Origin: DASQFI01 sp035633215
GTDB taxonomy: Bacteria; Acidobacteriota; Vicinamibacteria; Vicinamibacterales; SCN-69-37
Length of the DNA: 64,000 nucleotides
Reading direction: 5' to 3'
Assembly (NCBI GenBank): GCA_035633215.1
Contig: DASQFI010000062.1
Location: forward strand, 248,001-312,000
A program made the translations under genes and the position numbers. Under the pieces are notes generated by a model. It did no database searches. It saw nothing but the letters and a program-made list of their open reading frames with translations, and was not told where the DNA came from. Positions 46,990 to 56,209 of this stretch are shown here, in pieces. Position 1 is the first letter of the stretch. Every line of letters begins with the position of its first letter.

Positions 46990-49820
46990 CCCGGGAACAA
47001 CGTCACCTGCACGTAGTTGTTCGTGTCCAGATACGTCTTTGCGGCCGACTGGATCGTGGCCGGCGTGATTTTCTTGTAGAACTCGGGCACGAGCAGCAGG
47101 GTCTCCGGCTCCTCGCCGTATTCGTATTTTCCCGAGATCTGTCCGAGCAGGTAGCCGTTCTGCTTGATGTTCGTCTCGAACTCGCGGAGCATCGCCTCGC
47201 GGACGTCGCCGGCCTGCTTCTCGGTCGGGCCGTCGGTGTTCAGCCGCGCGATTTCCTGGAACACGGTCTTCACCAGTGCCTCGGTCCGGTCCGGGCTGCA
47301 GCCGAACTCGATGGCGAGCCGGTACTCGGGATCGGGGAGCTTCGAGTAGCCCGCCGACACGCTGACGCTGTACGTCCCCCCGAGATCCTCCCGCAGGATT
47401 TCGCGCAGTCGCGTCTCGAGCACCATCGCCATCGCCCGGATCGCGACGCGCTGGGTCTGGTCGTACTGAAACGCGCCCGTGAAGTTGATGCTCGCGCGGC
47501 TCTTCGGCTCGATCCCCTTCTCGACGCGCTTCTCGATCACACCTTTCGGTGGATTGATGCCGACGTTCTTCCACGTTTCCTTCCGGCGCAGAGACGGCAG
47601 GCTGGCAAGGTACTGCTCGACGAGCGGCCGCAGAATCGCCTCGTCGAAGCTTCCGACGAAGACGAACGTGAAGTCGCTCGCGTCGGCGAACCGGTCCTTG
47701 TAGAAGGCCAACGACTTGTCGAGGTTCATCTGGTCGATGAGCTCGGGTGTGATGGGCCGCGTGCGGAAATGGTTCTGCGACAGCGCGCCGTCGCGCGTGA
47801 CGATGAACTGGTAGTCGGGCTGGTTCATCCGGTTGGCGAGCATGATCTTCGTCTGGCTCGTCATCACGCTGAAGAGGTCGGCGTCGGGCCTCGGCTGCGT
47901 GAACGTCATGTAGATCAACTGGAACATCGTCTCGAGGTCCTTGCGCGAGCCGCTGCCCGCGACGCCCTCCTCGAGCTCGGTGATGTACGGCTCGACCTGC
48001 GCCACCTTGCCCGTCAGCACCTTGCCGAGCTCGATCGCGCTGAACTTGCCGAGGCCGCCGGCCGAGATGATCTGGCTGGCGCTGTCGGCCGAGATGAAAT
48101 CAGCGTCGGAGGCGAGCGACGTGCCGCCCGGGCTGAACGCGCGGAAGAGGACCTGGTCCTCCTTGAACGTCGTCGGCTTCAGCACGACCTTCACGCCGTT
48201 CGAAAGCTCCCACTCCGAGATGCCAAAGCCGCTGCGCGTCGTGGTCTTGACGATCGTCCCGCGCGCGGGCGGTGACTCGAGCAGCGTGGACGTGCCGACC
48301 GTATCCACATACGGTTGGAGCGTCTTCGTCTCGGCGGCCGTCATCACTTTCGCGAGCGTCGCTTCGTCCGGCATCACGACGCCCTCGCGCTGCGGCGCGC
48401 TGACGAGCACCACCCGGTTGCCGTCGGGCGTCCACTCCCGCGCGAGGCTGTTGATCTCGGCCAGCGTGATCTCGGACAGGAACCGCTGGTGCAGCGCGTA
48501 CTCATACGCGATGCCGGGAATGGGCTCGCGCTGGGTGAAATTTCGCGCGTACTCGGATGCGAACCCGGCCGACTGCTGCGTGTCCTTCTCGGTGAGCGCC
48601 TGCTCGTAGCCGCGAAGCGTGTTGCGCCTCTCGCGATCGAGTTCCGTCGCCGTGAATCCGAACCGGGTGACCCGTTCGGCTTCGGTGAAGAGCGCTTCGA
48701 GCCCGCGCGCGATGCCGTCTTCCTTGACGACCGCGCTCAACATCGACGCTTCTTTTGATCTTACGAACAGCCCGCGGCCGCCATAGGCCTGGAGGAACGG
48801 CGCGCCCGGCTTCTCGGCGATCTCCGCGAACCGCGCCGACAGCATCCCGGAGAACAGGTTCTCGACGATCTGCTGGCGATACGACCCGACCGTGGTCGGA
48901 TCGCGGAGCGTCATCTTCGCGTAGACGCTCACGTTGGCCGACGAGGCCTCCTTGTCGGTCGCGATCGTGTAAAGCGTGCCCGGATGGTCAGGCACGGGAT
49001 AGGTGGGTCGCGGCTTCGGCGCGCGCGCGGCCGGCAGCGACCCGAAGTGCTTCTTGATGAGCGATTCGACCGCCGGTGTCTCGAAGTCGCCGACCGCGAC
49101 GACCGCCATGAGATCCGGCCGGTACCAGTCCGTGTAGAACTGCTTGAGACGCTCGGGCTTGAACGTCTCGATGATCTCTTTCTTGCCGATCGGCAGGCGG
49201 TCCGCGTAGCGCGCGCCCTTGAGCAGCACGGGAAACTGCTGGTCCTGGATCCGCGCGGCGGCGCCGCGCCCCATGCGCCATTCCTCGACGATGACGCCAC
49301 GTTCCTTGTCGATCTCGGCGGGATCGAAGGTGACGTTGTGCGCCCAGTCCTCGAGAATCAGGAACGCCTTCTCGAGGATATCCGGCTTGTCGGTCGGCAC
49401 CTGCAGCATATAGACCGTCTCGTCGAAGCTCGTGGACGCGTTTAGGTGCTGGCCGAATCGCATCCCAATCGACTCCATGAACGCGACGATCTCCTGCTTG
49501 GCGAAGTTCTTCGTGCCGTTGAACGCCATGTGCTCGACGAAGTGCGCGAGCCCGAGCTGGTCGTCCTCTTCGAGGATCGAGCCGGCGTTCACGACGAGCC
49601 GCAGCTCGGCGCGGCGTTCCGGTTTCTTGTTCGTGCGGATGTAGTACTTCAAGCCGTTCTGGAAGGTCCCGATCGTGATCTGCGGATCCGGGGGAATGGC
49701 CTGGCTGAGCGACGCGCTCGCCGCCGGCGCCGGGGTCTGGTCGGCAGCCAGGGTGAGCGCGGTCGCGGAGACGAGCGCCGCGACGAGCACGATAAGACGC
49801 GAGCGGGTCCAGAACCTCAT
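46983..49820 (-). CDS. M16-family zinc metallopeptidase, periplasmic
   Basis: A 945-residue M16 peptidase (PqqL/insulinase-like two-half type). Signal peptide about 1-26. The inverted zinc motif is H93-F-V-E96-H97 (LAHFVEHMAFNG), and E173 in DKERG, 76 residues after H97, fits the third ligand. The N-terminal half is catalytic, and the second half (from about 480, beginning near SEWELSNGVKVVLKPTTF) is the non-catalytic partner; the C-terminal part has ASINFTGAF and YSVSVSAGYSK, typical of the group. It cleaves peptides inside the clam-shaped cavity. ATG at 49820 gives a clean signal peptide; no clear ribosome site. The gene converges on the lipoprotein hydrolase and is divergent from 49867. 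Confidence 0.93.
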   Translation of the reverse strand: MRFWTRSRLIVLVAALVSATALTLAADQTPAPAASASLSQAIPPDPQITIGTFQNGLKYYIRTNKKPERRAELRLVVNAGSILEEDDQLGLAHFVEHMAFNGTKNFAKQEIVAFMESIGMRFGQHLNASTSFDETVYMLQVPTDKPDILEKAFLILEDWAHNVTFDPAEIDKERGVIVEEWRMGRGAAARIQDQQFPVLLKGARYADRLPIGKKEIIETFKPERLKQFYTDWYRPDLMAVVAVGDFETPAVESLIKKHFGSLPAARAPKPRPTYPVPDHPGTLYTIATDKEASSANVSVYAKMTLRDPTTVGSYRQQIVENLFSGMLSARFAEIAEKPGAPFLQAYGGRGLFVRSKEASMLSAVVKEDGIARGLEALFTEAERVTRFGFTATELDRERRNTLRGYEQALTEKDTQQSAGFASEYARNFTQREPIPGIAYEYALHQRFLSEITLAEINSLAREWTPDGNRVVLVSAPQREGVVMPDEATLAKVMTAAETKTLQPYVDTVGTSTLLESPPARGTIVKTTTRSGFGISEWELSNGVKVVLKPTTFKEDQVLFRAFSPGGTSLASDADFISADSASQIISAGGLGKFSAIELGKVLTGKVAQVEPYITELEEGVAGSGSRKDLETMFQLIYMTFTQPRPDADLFSVMTSQTKIMLANRMNQPDYQFIVTRDGALSQNHFRTRPITPELIDQMNLDKSLAFYKDRFADASDFTFVFVGSFDEAILRPLVEQYLASLPSLRRKETWKNVGINPPKGVIEKRVEKGIEPKSRASINFTGAFQYDQTQRVAIRAMAMVLETRLREILREDLGGTYSVSVSAGYSKLPDPEYRLAIEFGCSPDRTEALVKTVFQEIARLNTDGPTEKQAGDVREAMLREFETNIKQNGYLLGQISGKYEYGEEPETLLLVPEFYKKITPATIQSAAKTYLDTNNYVQVTLFPGK

Positions 49821-49866
49821 AGGGGAATGAGTGTACACTCGCTGACACCCGACCCGAGGATCCCGG

Positions 49867-50589
49867 ATGCGAACCCGTCTCACGGCTTTGCTGCTTGCGG
49901 CCGCCGCCGGTGCGGCGTTGATGGCGCAGGCCGCGCGTCCTGCCGACCGCACCTGGACGACGTCATTCGTCATCGATTCAGGCGAGCTCGTCACAACCGG
50001 CCGCAATCCCTACTTCATCCTGGAACCGGGCTACGTCCTCACGCTCGAGGATCGGGACACCCGTCTGGTGATCACGGTGCTCAACGAAACGCAACGGATC
50101 GACAGCGTCGACACGCGCGTCGTCGAGGAGCGCGAGACGAGCAAGAGCCAGCCGGTGGAGGTGTCCAGGAACTTCTTCGCTATCTCGAAGCGGACGAACG
50201 CGGTGTTCTATTTCGGCGAGGACGTGGACATGTACAAGAACGGCCAGGTCGTCAGCCACGAGGGCGCGTGGCGCGCGGGTGTGAACGGCGCGCGGTTCGG
50301 CCTGGCGCTGCCGGGACTGCCGCTGGTTTCGGCGAAGTACTACCAGGAAATCGCGCCTGGCGTGGCGATGGATCGCGCGGAGATCCTCGGCCTGAACGAG
50401 ACGGTGAAGACGCCGGCCGGCGAATTCAAAGATGTGCTGAAGGTGACCGAGACCACGCCCCTCGAGCCGGCGGTGCGCGAGTTCAAGTACTACGCGAACG
50501 GCGTCGGCCTCATCCAGGACGGATCATTACGGCTGGTGAAATATGGACCCGCCTTCGCTCTTCGAGCTTCGGCGGGCAAGCGCGAATAG
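49867..50589 (+). CDS. Secreted protein of unknown function
   Basis: A 240-residue protein with a signal peptide about 1-22 (ALLLAAAAGAALMAQAA). The mature part is beta-rich: FVIDSGELVTTGRNPYFILEPGYVLTLED, VITVLNETQRIDSV, VYFGEDVDMY-like FYFGEDVDMYKNG, and the end YYANGVGLIQDGSLRLVKYG. The pattern resembles proteins of about 230 residues often found next to lipoproteins in soil bacteria, in which a repeat of the DGSLRLV type appears; I do not assign a family. The last nine codons lie in a small palindrome (50548-50588), so the native C-terminus may be altered. Confidence 0.8.
   Translation: MRTRLTALLLAAAAGAALMAQAARPADRTWTTSFVIDSGELVTTGRNPYFILEPGYVLTLEDRDTRLVITVLNETQRIDSVDTRVVEERETSKSQPVEVSRNFFAISKRTNAVFYFGEDVDMYKNGQVVSHEGAWRAGVNGARFGLALPGLPLVSAKYYQEIAPGVAMDRAEILGLNETVKTPAGEFKDVLKVTETTPLEPAVREFKYYANGVGLIQDGSLRLVKYGPAFALRASAGKRE
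50548..50588 (+). repeat. GCTTCGGCGGGC palindrome at the 3' end of a gene
   Basis: CCCGCCTTCGCTC and its complement-like GAGCTTCGGCGGG pair around TTC, in frame with the end of the 49867 gene (encoding PAFALRASAGKRE). A doubled version sits in sucA at 9871-9928. Confidence 0.55.
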
Positions 50590-50654
50590 ACCACAGGTCG
50601 GCGTGGTGATGATCACGATCGAACTGACCCGGTCCCGATGACGTCGAATGGGGT

Positions 50655-50903
50655 ATGGCCGAACGGACCGTGTGGGAGACGATTGAAACGACCGGCGAGC
50701 AGCTGATTGCGAAGGTGAAGGAACTGATCGCCGCGGGGAATGTCCGAAGGGTCCGGATCCGTCAGCAGGACAAGCTCATCGCCGAGTTTCCCCTCACCGT
50801 GGGCGTCGTCGGCACCGTCTTCGCCCCGATGCTCGCCGCCGTCGGCGCGCTCGCCGCGCTCCTCACTGACTGCAGTATCGATATCGAGCGCGTCGAGCGA
50901 TAA
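50655..50903 (+). CDS. DUF4342 domain-containing protein
   Basis: An 82-residue protein. Typical DUF4342 layout: N-terminal helix TVWETIETTGEQLIAKVKELIAAGNVRRVRIRQ, then a turn DKLIAEFPLTVGVVG and a hydrophobic segment TVFAPMLAAVGALAALL that probably sits in the membrane, then a short tail. No known role. Some members carry a UBA-like helix at the start. Position downstream of a secreted protein may be accidental. Confidence 0.85.
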   Translation: MAERTVWETIETTGEQLIAKVKELIAAGNVRRVRIRQQDKLIAEFPLTVGVVGTVFAPMLAAVGALAALLTDCSIDIERVER

Positions 50904-50906
50904 GAA

Positions 50907-50962
50907 AACAAAATGGCCAGCGTGAGTAGGTTCCAGGGACCCGTCGTACCCGACGTACCGAC
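50907..50962 (-). repeat. Family D single arm, copy 2
   Basis: Read on the minus strand: GTCGGTACGTCGGGTACGAC, then GGGTCCCTGGAACCTACTCA and CGCTGGCCATTTTGTTTT. This matches the left arm of the hairpins at 36691 and 54937, including the CGCTGGCC stretch. Only one arm is present. It separates the convergent DUF4342 and HerA-like genes, 2 nt from the latter's stop. Confidence 0.75.
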
Positions 50963-50964
50963 TC

Positions 50965-52527
50965 TTATCTTCTCCTTCCCAGAATCGATCCCAGCACTCC
51001 GCGCATGATCTCCCGTGCCATGCCGGATCCCACGGAGCGGGCCGCGCTTCGTGCCGCCGATTCGAGAATGCCCTCTCGGCGGCCGCCGCGCGGACCGGTC
51101 GATCCCAGCAGGATGTCGGTCAGACTCCCGCCGCCGGCCGACGGCCGAGGCGCGGGCGGCGCCTGTCTGCTCCGCGGTGATTCGGCGGGCGCAGCTGGAG
51201 GCGCGGTGGCAGCGGGTTCGCCCGGCGCCGCCTCTGACTGTCTCGTCTCGGTCCGCGCCTTGAGCTTCTCGTAGGCCGACTCGCGATCGACGGTCTCCTC
51301 GTAGTGACCGCGAATGACCGACCCGTTGATCACGGCACGGCGCTCGTCGGGCGTGATCGGGCCGATGCGCGAGACGGGCGGCAGGATCCACGCGCGCTCG
51401 ACGATCGTCGGGCTGCCGCGCTCGTCCAGAAACGAGATCAGCGCTTCTCCGACCGCCAGCTCGCTGATGGCCGTGCGCGTGTCGAGGGCCGGATTCGGGC
51501 GGAGGGTTTCGGCGGCAGTCCGGACCGCCTTCTGCTCGCGCGGTGTGAAGGCGCGGAGCGCGTGCTGCACGCGGTTGCCGAGCTGCGCGAGCACGGTTTC
51601 CGGCACGTCGTCCGGATTCTGCGTGATGAAGTACACGCCGACGCCTTTCGACCGGATGAGCCGGACGACCTGCTCGATTTTCTGGAGCAGCGCTTGCGGC
51701 GCGTCGGCAAAGAGCAGATGCGCCTCTTCGAAAAAGAAGACCATCTTCGGCTTGTCGGGATCGCCCACCTCAGGCAGGTTTTCGAAGAGCTCCGCCAGCA
51801 GCCAGAGCAGGAACGTCGAGTAGAGCTTCGGCGACGTCATCAGCCGCTCCGCCGCGAGGATGTTGACGACGCCCCGGCCGTCGGGACCGGTCTGGAGCAG
51901 ATCGTCGATGTCGAGCATCGGCTCGCCGAAGAAGTGATCGGCTCCCTGCTCTTCGAGCGTCAGCAGGCCGCGTTGAATCGCGCCGATGGACGCGGCTGAG
52001 ACCCGGCCGTACTGGTCGTTGAGCTGCTTGGCGTTGCCGCTGACGAATTGCAGCATGGCGCGCAGGTCCTTGAGGTCGAGCAGCAGCATTCCGGCATCGT
52101 CGGCGACTCTGAACACGATGGTGAGGACGCCCTGCTGGGTGTCGTTCAATCCGAGCAGCCGGCCGAGCAGCAGCGGTCCCATGTCGGACACGGTGGCGCG
52201 CACGGGATGGCCCGACGCGCCGAAAACGTCCCAGAACACGACCGGGCACGCGCGCCAGACCGGCTCCTTCGCGCCGATGAGCTGGAGGCGCTGCGTCATC
52301 TTGGGCGACGCCGACCCCGCGACGGCCAGGCCCGCCAGGTCGCCTTTGATGTCGGCCATGAAGGTCGGCACGCCCAGCCGGGAGAATCCCTCGGCAAGCA
52401 CCTGGAGCGTCACGGTTTTTCCCGTGCCGGTGGCGCCCGTGATGAGCCCGTGCCGGTTGGCGATGCCCGGCGGAAGCGCAATCTCCGCGCCCGTGGCCGT
52501 TCGTGCGACGAACAACGATTCGCTCAT
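50965..52527 (-). CDS. HerA/YjgR-like DUF853 ATPase
   Basis: A 520-residue ATPase of the helicase HerA-like C-terminal (DUF853) family. Walker A GATGTGKTV lies at 31-39 and Walker B FFFEEAHLLFADAP near 262. Further conserved segments: PTFMADIKGDLAGLA, SDMGPLLLGRLLGLNDTQQGVLTIVF, RSKGVGVYFITQNPDDVPETVLAQLGNR and HALRAFTPREQKAVRTAAETL. The last 100 residues have a low-complexity A/P/R linker and then a C-terminal glycine-rich piece (GGGSLTDILLGST, AREIMRGVLGSILG), also typical. The E. coli homologue YjgR has no defined function; a DNA-pumping role is suggested by relation to FtsK/HerA. It is divergent from 52696. Confidence 0.92.
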   Translation of the reverse strand: MSESLFVARTATGAEIALPPGIANRHGLITGATGTGKTVTLQVLAEGFSRLGVPTFMADIKGDLAGLAVAGSASPKMTQRLQLIGAKEPVWRACPVVFWDVFGASGHPVRATVSDMGPLLLGRLLGLNDTQQGVLTIVFRVADDAGMLLLDLKDLRAMLQFVSGNAKQLNDQYGRVSAASIGAIQRGLLTLEEQGADHFFGEPMLDIDDLLQTGPDGRGVVNILAAERLMTSPKLYSTFLLWLLAELFENLPEVGDPDKPKMVFFFEEAHLLFADAPQALLQKIEQVVRLIRSKGVGVYFITQNPDDVPETVLAQLGNRVQHALRAFTPREQKAVRTAAETLRPNPALDTRTAISELAVGEALISFLDERGSPTIVERAWILPPVSRIGPITPDERRAVINGSVIRGHYEETVDRESAYEKLKARTETRQSEAAPGEPAATAPPAAPAESPRSRQAPPAPRPSAGGGSLTDILLGSTGPRGGRREGILESAARSAARSVGSGMAREIMRGVLGSILGRRR

Positions 52528-52695
52528 GAATGCGTCAGCTTCTCACCAGTTGACGGCCGGTTCAAGGTTGCCGCGCGCCGAATGCTCTTTAACGGCAACC
52601 GAATGCTGAAGTGATCCCAGGCGCGCGATCGAGCGGGAGTTTCACACGGCGCGGCCGACTGGCTCAAACCTTGCACTTCAAGTCTGCAGCTGCCC

Positions 52696-53343
52696 ATGCT
52701 CGCAACTGCTTCACCGAATCGGCTCTTTTCCGGCTTCCTGCTGCCGCTCGCGGCCGTGCTGCTCGCGACCGCGCGGATCGTCTACGGCGACGAAGCGCGA
52801 CCGGATGCGCAGGGCCGCATCGACGAGCTGCCCGCCGCCTGGGGCGACCTCGACACGTGGTCGCGGTACGTGCCGGCCAGCGATGAGACGGAGATCGGTC
52901 TGGGTCTCAAGACCGTCGGCACGCAGACGTCGATGCTCGTCGGGTTTTCAGCGCGGCTCAAAGGCCGGACGCCCAGCCAGCCACCCGGCGAGGTGCTGGT
53001 CCACGCGTCGGCAGGCGTCCTCTCCAATGCCGGTCGCGCTCGAAGCAACACGCTGAAGTTCATGCTTCCCACGTCGGCCGCGCCAGCCAGCGGCCGGACG
53101 GTGCGCACGGTTCCCGTGAACCACACGGTGCTCGATTTATCATCGAGGCTCGGCGCGGACGACCAGACGCCCGGGGCGCGAATGAACTTCGCGACGGCGA
53201 AGCTCGCTCCGGCCGAGTTCCTGCGGATCGTGAAGTGCGGGCAGCCGACGGCGACGGTGCTCGGCGTGGACGTCACGTTCCGGCCCGATCAGCTTCAGGC
53301 GATCCGCGCCTTCGCCAATCAAATTCTTCTGAAGGTACAGTAG
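52696..53343 (+). CDS. Secreted protein of unknown function
   Basis: A 215-residue protein with a likely signal peptide (about 8-32, FSGFLLPLAAVLLATARIVYGDEA). The mature part looks beta-rich: ETEIGLGLKTVGTQTSMLVGFSARLKG, LKFMLPTSAAPA, VNHTVLDLSSRLGADD and a C-terminal FRPDQLQAIRAFANQIL. No recognised domain. The single cysteine (VKCGQP) is not part of an obvious motif. The 168-nt upstream region, shared divergently with the HerA-like gene, contains a short GGTTGCCG / CGGCAACC hairpin (52565-52599) of unknown meaning. Confidence 0.7.
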   Translation: MLATASPNRLFSGFLLPLAAVLLATARIVYGDEARPDAQGRIDELPAAWGDLDTWSRYVPASDETEIGLGLKTVGTQTSMLVGFSARLKGRTPSQPPGEVLVHASAGVLSNAGRARSNTLKFMLPTSAAPASGRTVRTVPVNHTVLDLSSRLGADDQTPGARMNFATAKLAPAEFLRIVKCGQPTATVLGVDVTFRPDQLQAIRAFANQILLKVQ

Positions 53344-53399
53344 GCCCGCCGTCGCGGCTTTGCCGCTATGGCGTGGCAGGCGCGGCCGTCGCCTCTCAT

Positions 53400-53903
53400 A
53401 TGTTCATCTTGCTTCGTGCGGTGGTGTACGCCACGGCGTTCGTGGGGTTGCTGCTGATCTTCGTCCCGGCGCAGATCCTCGCGCAGGCCGGCATCGCGCG
53501 GCCGACGACGATCGGCGCGCCGCAGATCGTGGGGTGGATGATCGGCGCCCTCGGAGGGCTGCTGACCGGGTGGTGCATCGTCACGTTCGCCTTCAGCGGG
53601 AAAGGCACGCCCGCGCCGTTCGACCCGCCGGGCTGTCTCGTCGTGACCGGTCCGTATCGATACATGCGCAACCCGATGTATTTCGGTGCGTCGCTGGCGA
53701 TGGCCGGCGCCGCGCTGTACTACCAGTCCGTACAGCTCCTTGCCTACGCCAGCGCGTTCCTCCTCTTCTTTCATTTCTTCGTCATCCGGTACGAAGAACC
53801 CACGCTCCACCGCACGTTCGGCGAGGACTACGCCACCTACCGTGACCAGGTGGGCCGCTGGGGCCCTTCGAGGTCGCGCGGCCGTTCCAGCCGCGTTTCC
53901 TGA
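53400..53903 (+). CDS. Isoprenylcysteine carboxyl methyltransferase-like membrane protein
   Basis: A 167-residue membrane methyltransferase of the ICMT/PEMT fold. Hydrophobic segments at about 5-28, 43-63, 95-112 and 115-130. The S-adenosyl-methionine site signature is GPYRYMRNPMYFG, followed by RYEEPTLHRTFGEDYATYRDQVGRW, which is the family's conserved C-terminal E-E and Y residues. Bacterial members methylate unknown small substrates or lipids. Start ATG 53400 is uncertain since no ribosome site is evident. Confidence 0.9.
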   Translation: MFILLRAVVYATAFVGLLLIFVPAQILAQAGIARPTTIGAPQIVGWMIGALGGLLTGWCIVTFAFSGKGTPAPFDPPGCLVVTGPYRYMRNPMYFGASLAMAGAALYYQSVQLLAYASAFLLFFHFFVIRYEEPTLHRTFGEDYATYRDQVGRWGPSRSRGRSSRVS

Positions 53904-54017
53904 CGGCCGGGCCCCCAGTGTCAGGCGGCCGGACGTGACCGGACGTCCTGAGGCCAGGGACCTGTCGGGCTTGCGGTAAACTGTCGCGCGATCTTCGCAA
54001 CCCACGGAGTTTTCCTC

Positions 54018-54938
54018 ATGACCCGCAGACGGTTTGCTGTCGTTCTGATCGCGTCGCTCGTGTTCGTGACCGCGTATGCGACGGGCACCGCCCGTCAGGC
54101 GGCAGTCCCGGAGTACGGACCGGCGACAGGCACGCTCGTGATCGTCGGGGGCGGCAACACCGACACCACCGGCATCATGGAGAAGTTCGTCGAGCTCGGC
54201 GGCGGGCCCGACGGGAAGTTCATCATCGTGCCAACCGCCAGCGGCAACATGAACCCGGAGGGCACCCCGCGGCAATTTAAGGAAGAGCAGATCCTCCAGG
54301 GCTGGCTGAAGCGCGGTCTCAAGAACGTGAAGATGCTTCACACGCACGATCCGAAACTGGCCAACACCGAGGAGTTCGTCAAGGATCTTCGTCAGGCCAC
54401 CGCGGTCTGGTTCAACGGCGGCCGGCAGTGGAACATCGTCGACTCCTACGCGGGCACGCTCACCTACAAGGAATTCCACAAGGTGCTCGAGCGCGGCGGC
54501 GTGATTGGCGGCAGCTCGGCCGGCGCGACGATCCAGGGCGAGTACCTCGTCCGCGGCGATACGAGCGGCCCGAACGTGATGATGACGGCCGAGCCGAACC
54601 ATCAGAAGGCGTTCGAGTTCCTGCGGAAGTCCGCGATTGACCAACACATCAACGCCCGCGATCGATGGGACCACTTGATTCCAGTCATTAAGAAGTGGCC
54701 GAACCTTCTCGGCATCGGGCTCTCCGAAAGCACCGCGATCATCGTCAAGGGCGACACGTTCGAGGTGATGGGCAAATGGAAGGTCGCGATCCACGACAGC
54801 ACCGCGCTCCGTCAGCCCTGGGAGAAGGAATTCTTCGTGCTCTCTGCCGGCGACGTCTACAACATGAAAACCCGGCGTATCGAGAAATACGGGGACGGGA
54901 CATCCGGGCGGCGGGGTGGTGGGGGCGGGACCCAGTAA
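54018..54938 (+). CDS. Cyanophycinase-like S51 peptidase, secreted
   Basis: A 306-residue serine peptidase. Signal peptide about 1-28. Sequence blocks: GTLVIVGGGNTD near 38, KFIIVPTASG near 67, WFNGGRQWNIVD near 131, and the nucleophile motif VIGGSSAGATI with Ser167. Further downstream is GIGLSESTAIIVKGDTFEVMGKWKVAIHD. Cyanophycinases cut beta-aspartyl-arginine bonds in cyanophycin; secreted members in heterotrophs may use polymers from others or cut isoaspartyl peptides. The last residues form a poly-glycine stretch (GRRGGGGGTQ). The gene ends in the family D hairpin. Confidence 0.92.
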   Translation: MTRRRFAVVLIASLVFVTAYATGTARQAAVPEYGPATGTLVIVGGGNTDTTGIMEKFVELGGGPDGKFIIVPTASGNMNPEGTPRQFKEEQILQGWLKRGLKNVKMLHTHDPKLANTEEFVKDLRQATAVWFNGGRQWNIVDSYAGTLTYKEFHKVLERGGVIGGSSAGATIQGEYLVRGDTSGPNVMMTAEPNHQKAFEFLRKSAIDQHINARDRWDHLIPVIKKWPNLLGIGLSESTAIIVKGDTFEVMGKWKVAIHDSTALRQPWEKEFFVLSAGDVYNMKTRRIEKYGDGTSGRRGGGGGTQ

Positions 54939-55068
54939 AAGGCGCTTGTCGGTACGGCGGGTACGACGGGTCCGAGGAACCTGATTCTGTCAGCTTCTTT
55001 TGAGGAAAAAGACCAGCGTCAGTTCCTTCCTGGGACCCGCCGTACCTGACGTACCGACAAGCGCTTTT
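54937..55068 (+). repeat. Family D inverted repeat, copy 3 (complete)
   Basis: Left arm begins AAAAGGCGCTTGTCGGTACG at 54937 and right arm ends CGTACCGACAAGCGCTTTT at 55068; the arms are about 62 nt each, matching over most of the length, with centre GAGG. It fills the gap between the convergent cyanophycinase gene and bshA, overlapping the stop codon of the former. T-rich right end could act as terminator in both directions. Confidence 0.85.
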
Positions 55069-55072
55069 GACT

Positions 55073-56209
55073 TCAGGGTTTTGCCAGCACTTCTTTGTAA
55101 TAAGCCTCGTACTGCGGCACGATCGCGTCCGCGCAGAAATGCGTCCGGACATGATCGGCGGCCGCCCGTCCGATTCGCCCCCGGAGATCCGCATCGCGCA
55201 GTAGCGCCTCTGCGCGCGCGACCATGTGATCGACGTCGTCCAGCGCGCACAGGAATCCGGTCTCGCCGTCCTCGATGACTTCCGGGAGCCCGCCGATGCG
55301 CGAGGCGACGACCGGGACCTCGCAGGCCATCGCTTCGAGCGCGGCCATGCCGAAGCTTTCCTGCGACGACGGCAGCAGAAACAGATCAGCAACCGACAGC
55401 CATGGCACCAGGTCCTGTTGCTCGCGGACGAACGTCACGTCGCCCAACAGTCCTTCGTCCACCACTCGTCGCTCGAGCGGCTGGCGTTGCGGTCCGTCGC
55501 CGATCATCACGAGCTTGGCCGGGATGCTGCGGCGCAGGCGAAGAAAGACGTCGAGCACCGTGTCCACGCGTTTTACAGGGCGGAAGTTCGAGACGTGCAT
55601 GACGATCGACTCGTTGTTCGGCGCGAGGCGGGCCCGGAGCGCGGGCTGCGGCTGACGCCAATAGCCGCTGCAATCCAGGAAATTTGGAATGACCCGGATA
55701 TCGCGCGCGATCCGCAGCGTGTCGATCGTCTCACGCTTCAGACTTTCGGACACCGCCGTCACGCCGTGTGACTCCTCAATCGAGAAGGCCACGACACGCG
55801 CGTACGAAGGATCGCTGCCGACGAGCGTGATGTCGGTGCCGTGGAGGGTCGTGACCGAGCGCGGCCGACGTGCGCCGGTATCGAGGCTCAGAATCTGATC
55901 CGCCAGGTACGCCGCCGTCGCGTGCGGCACCGCGTAGTGCGCGTGGACGATGTCGAGCTCGCGGTCGCAGGCCACGCGGACGATGGTGTTGGCCAGCGCG
56001 AGCAGGTACTGGGGCTCCCGGAAGAGCGGGTACGCGGGTGTGTCCACGCGTTGGAAGGACAGGCCCGGCAGGCCGGCGCGCCATCGGAACGGCACCTCGC
56101 TGCTCATCAACTGCACCTGGTGTCCGCGGCGCGCCAGGGCGTGCGCCAGCTCCGTCGCGACGACGCCGCTGCCGCCGACCGACGCGTAGCAAACGATACC
56201 GACTCTCAC
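55073..56209 (-). CDS. bshA: N-acetyl-alpha-D-glucosaminyl-L-malate synthase
   Basis: A 378-residue GT4-family glycosyltransferase performing the first step of bacillithiol synthesis: joining N-acetylglucosamine from UDP-GlcNAc to L-malate. The family start MRVGIVCYASVGGSGVVATEL, the segment VHAHYAVPHATAAYLA, TTLHGTDITLVGSDPSY, HVSNFRPVKRVDTV and the nucleotide-sugar E(x7)E motif ESFGMAALEAMACE are all clear. The pairing with bshB1, whose stop overlaps its start by 4 nt, makes the assignment strong. BshC (cysteine addition) is not in the window. Bacillithiol is the low-molecular-weight thiol of Firmicutes and some other phyla, including Acidobacteriota. Confidence 0.95.
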   Translation of the reverse strand: MRVGIVCYASVGGSGVVATELAHALARRGHQVQLMSSEVPFRWRAGLPGLSFQRVDTPAYPLFREPQYLLALANTIVRVACDRELDIVHAHYAVPHATAAYLADQILSLDTGARRPRSVTTLHGTDITLVGSDPSYARVVAFSIEESHGVTAVSESLKRETIDTLRIARDIRVIPNFLDCSGYWRQPQPALRARLAPNNESIVMHVSNFRPVKRVDTVLDVFLRLRRSIPAKLVMIGDGPQRQPLERRVVDEGLLGDVTFVREQQDLVPWLSVADLFLLPSSQESFGMAALEAMACEVPVVASRIGGLPEVIEDGETGFLCALDDVDHMVARAEALLRDADLRGRIGRAAADHVRTHFCADAIVPQYEAYYKEVLAKP

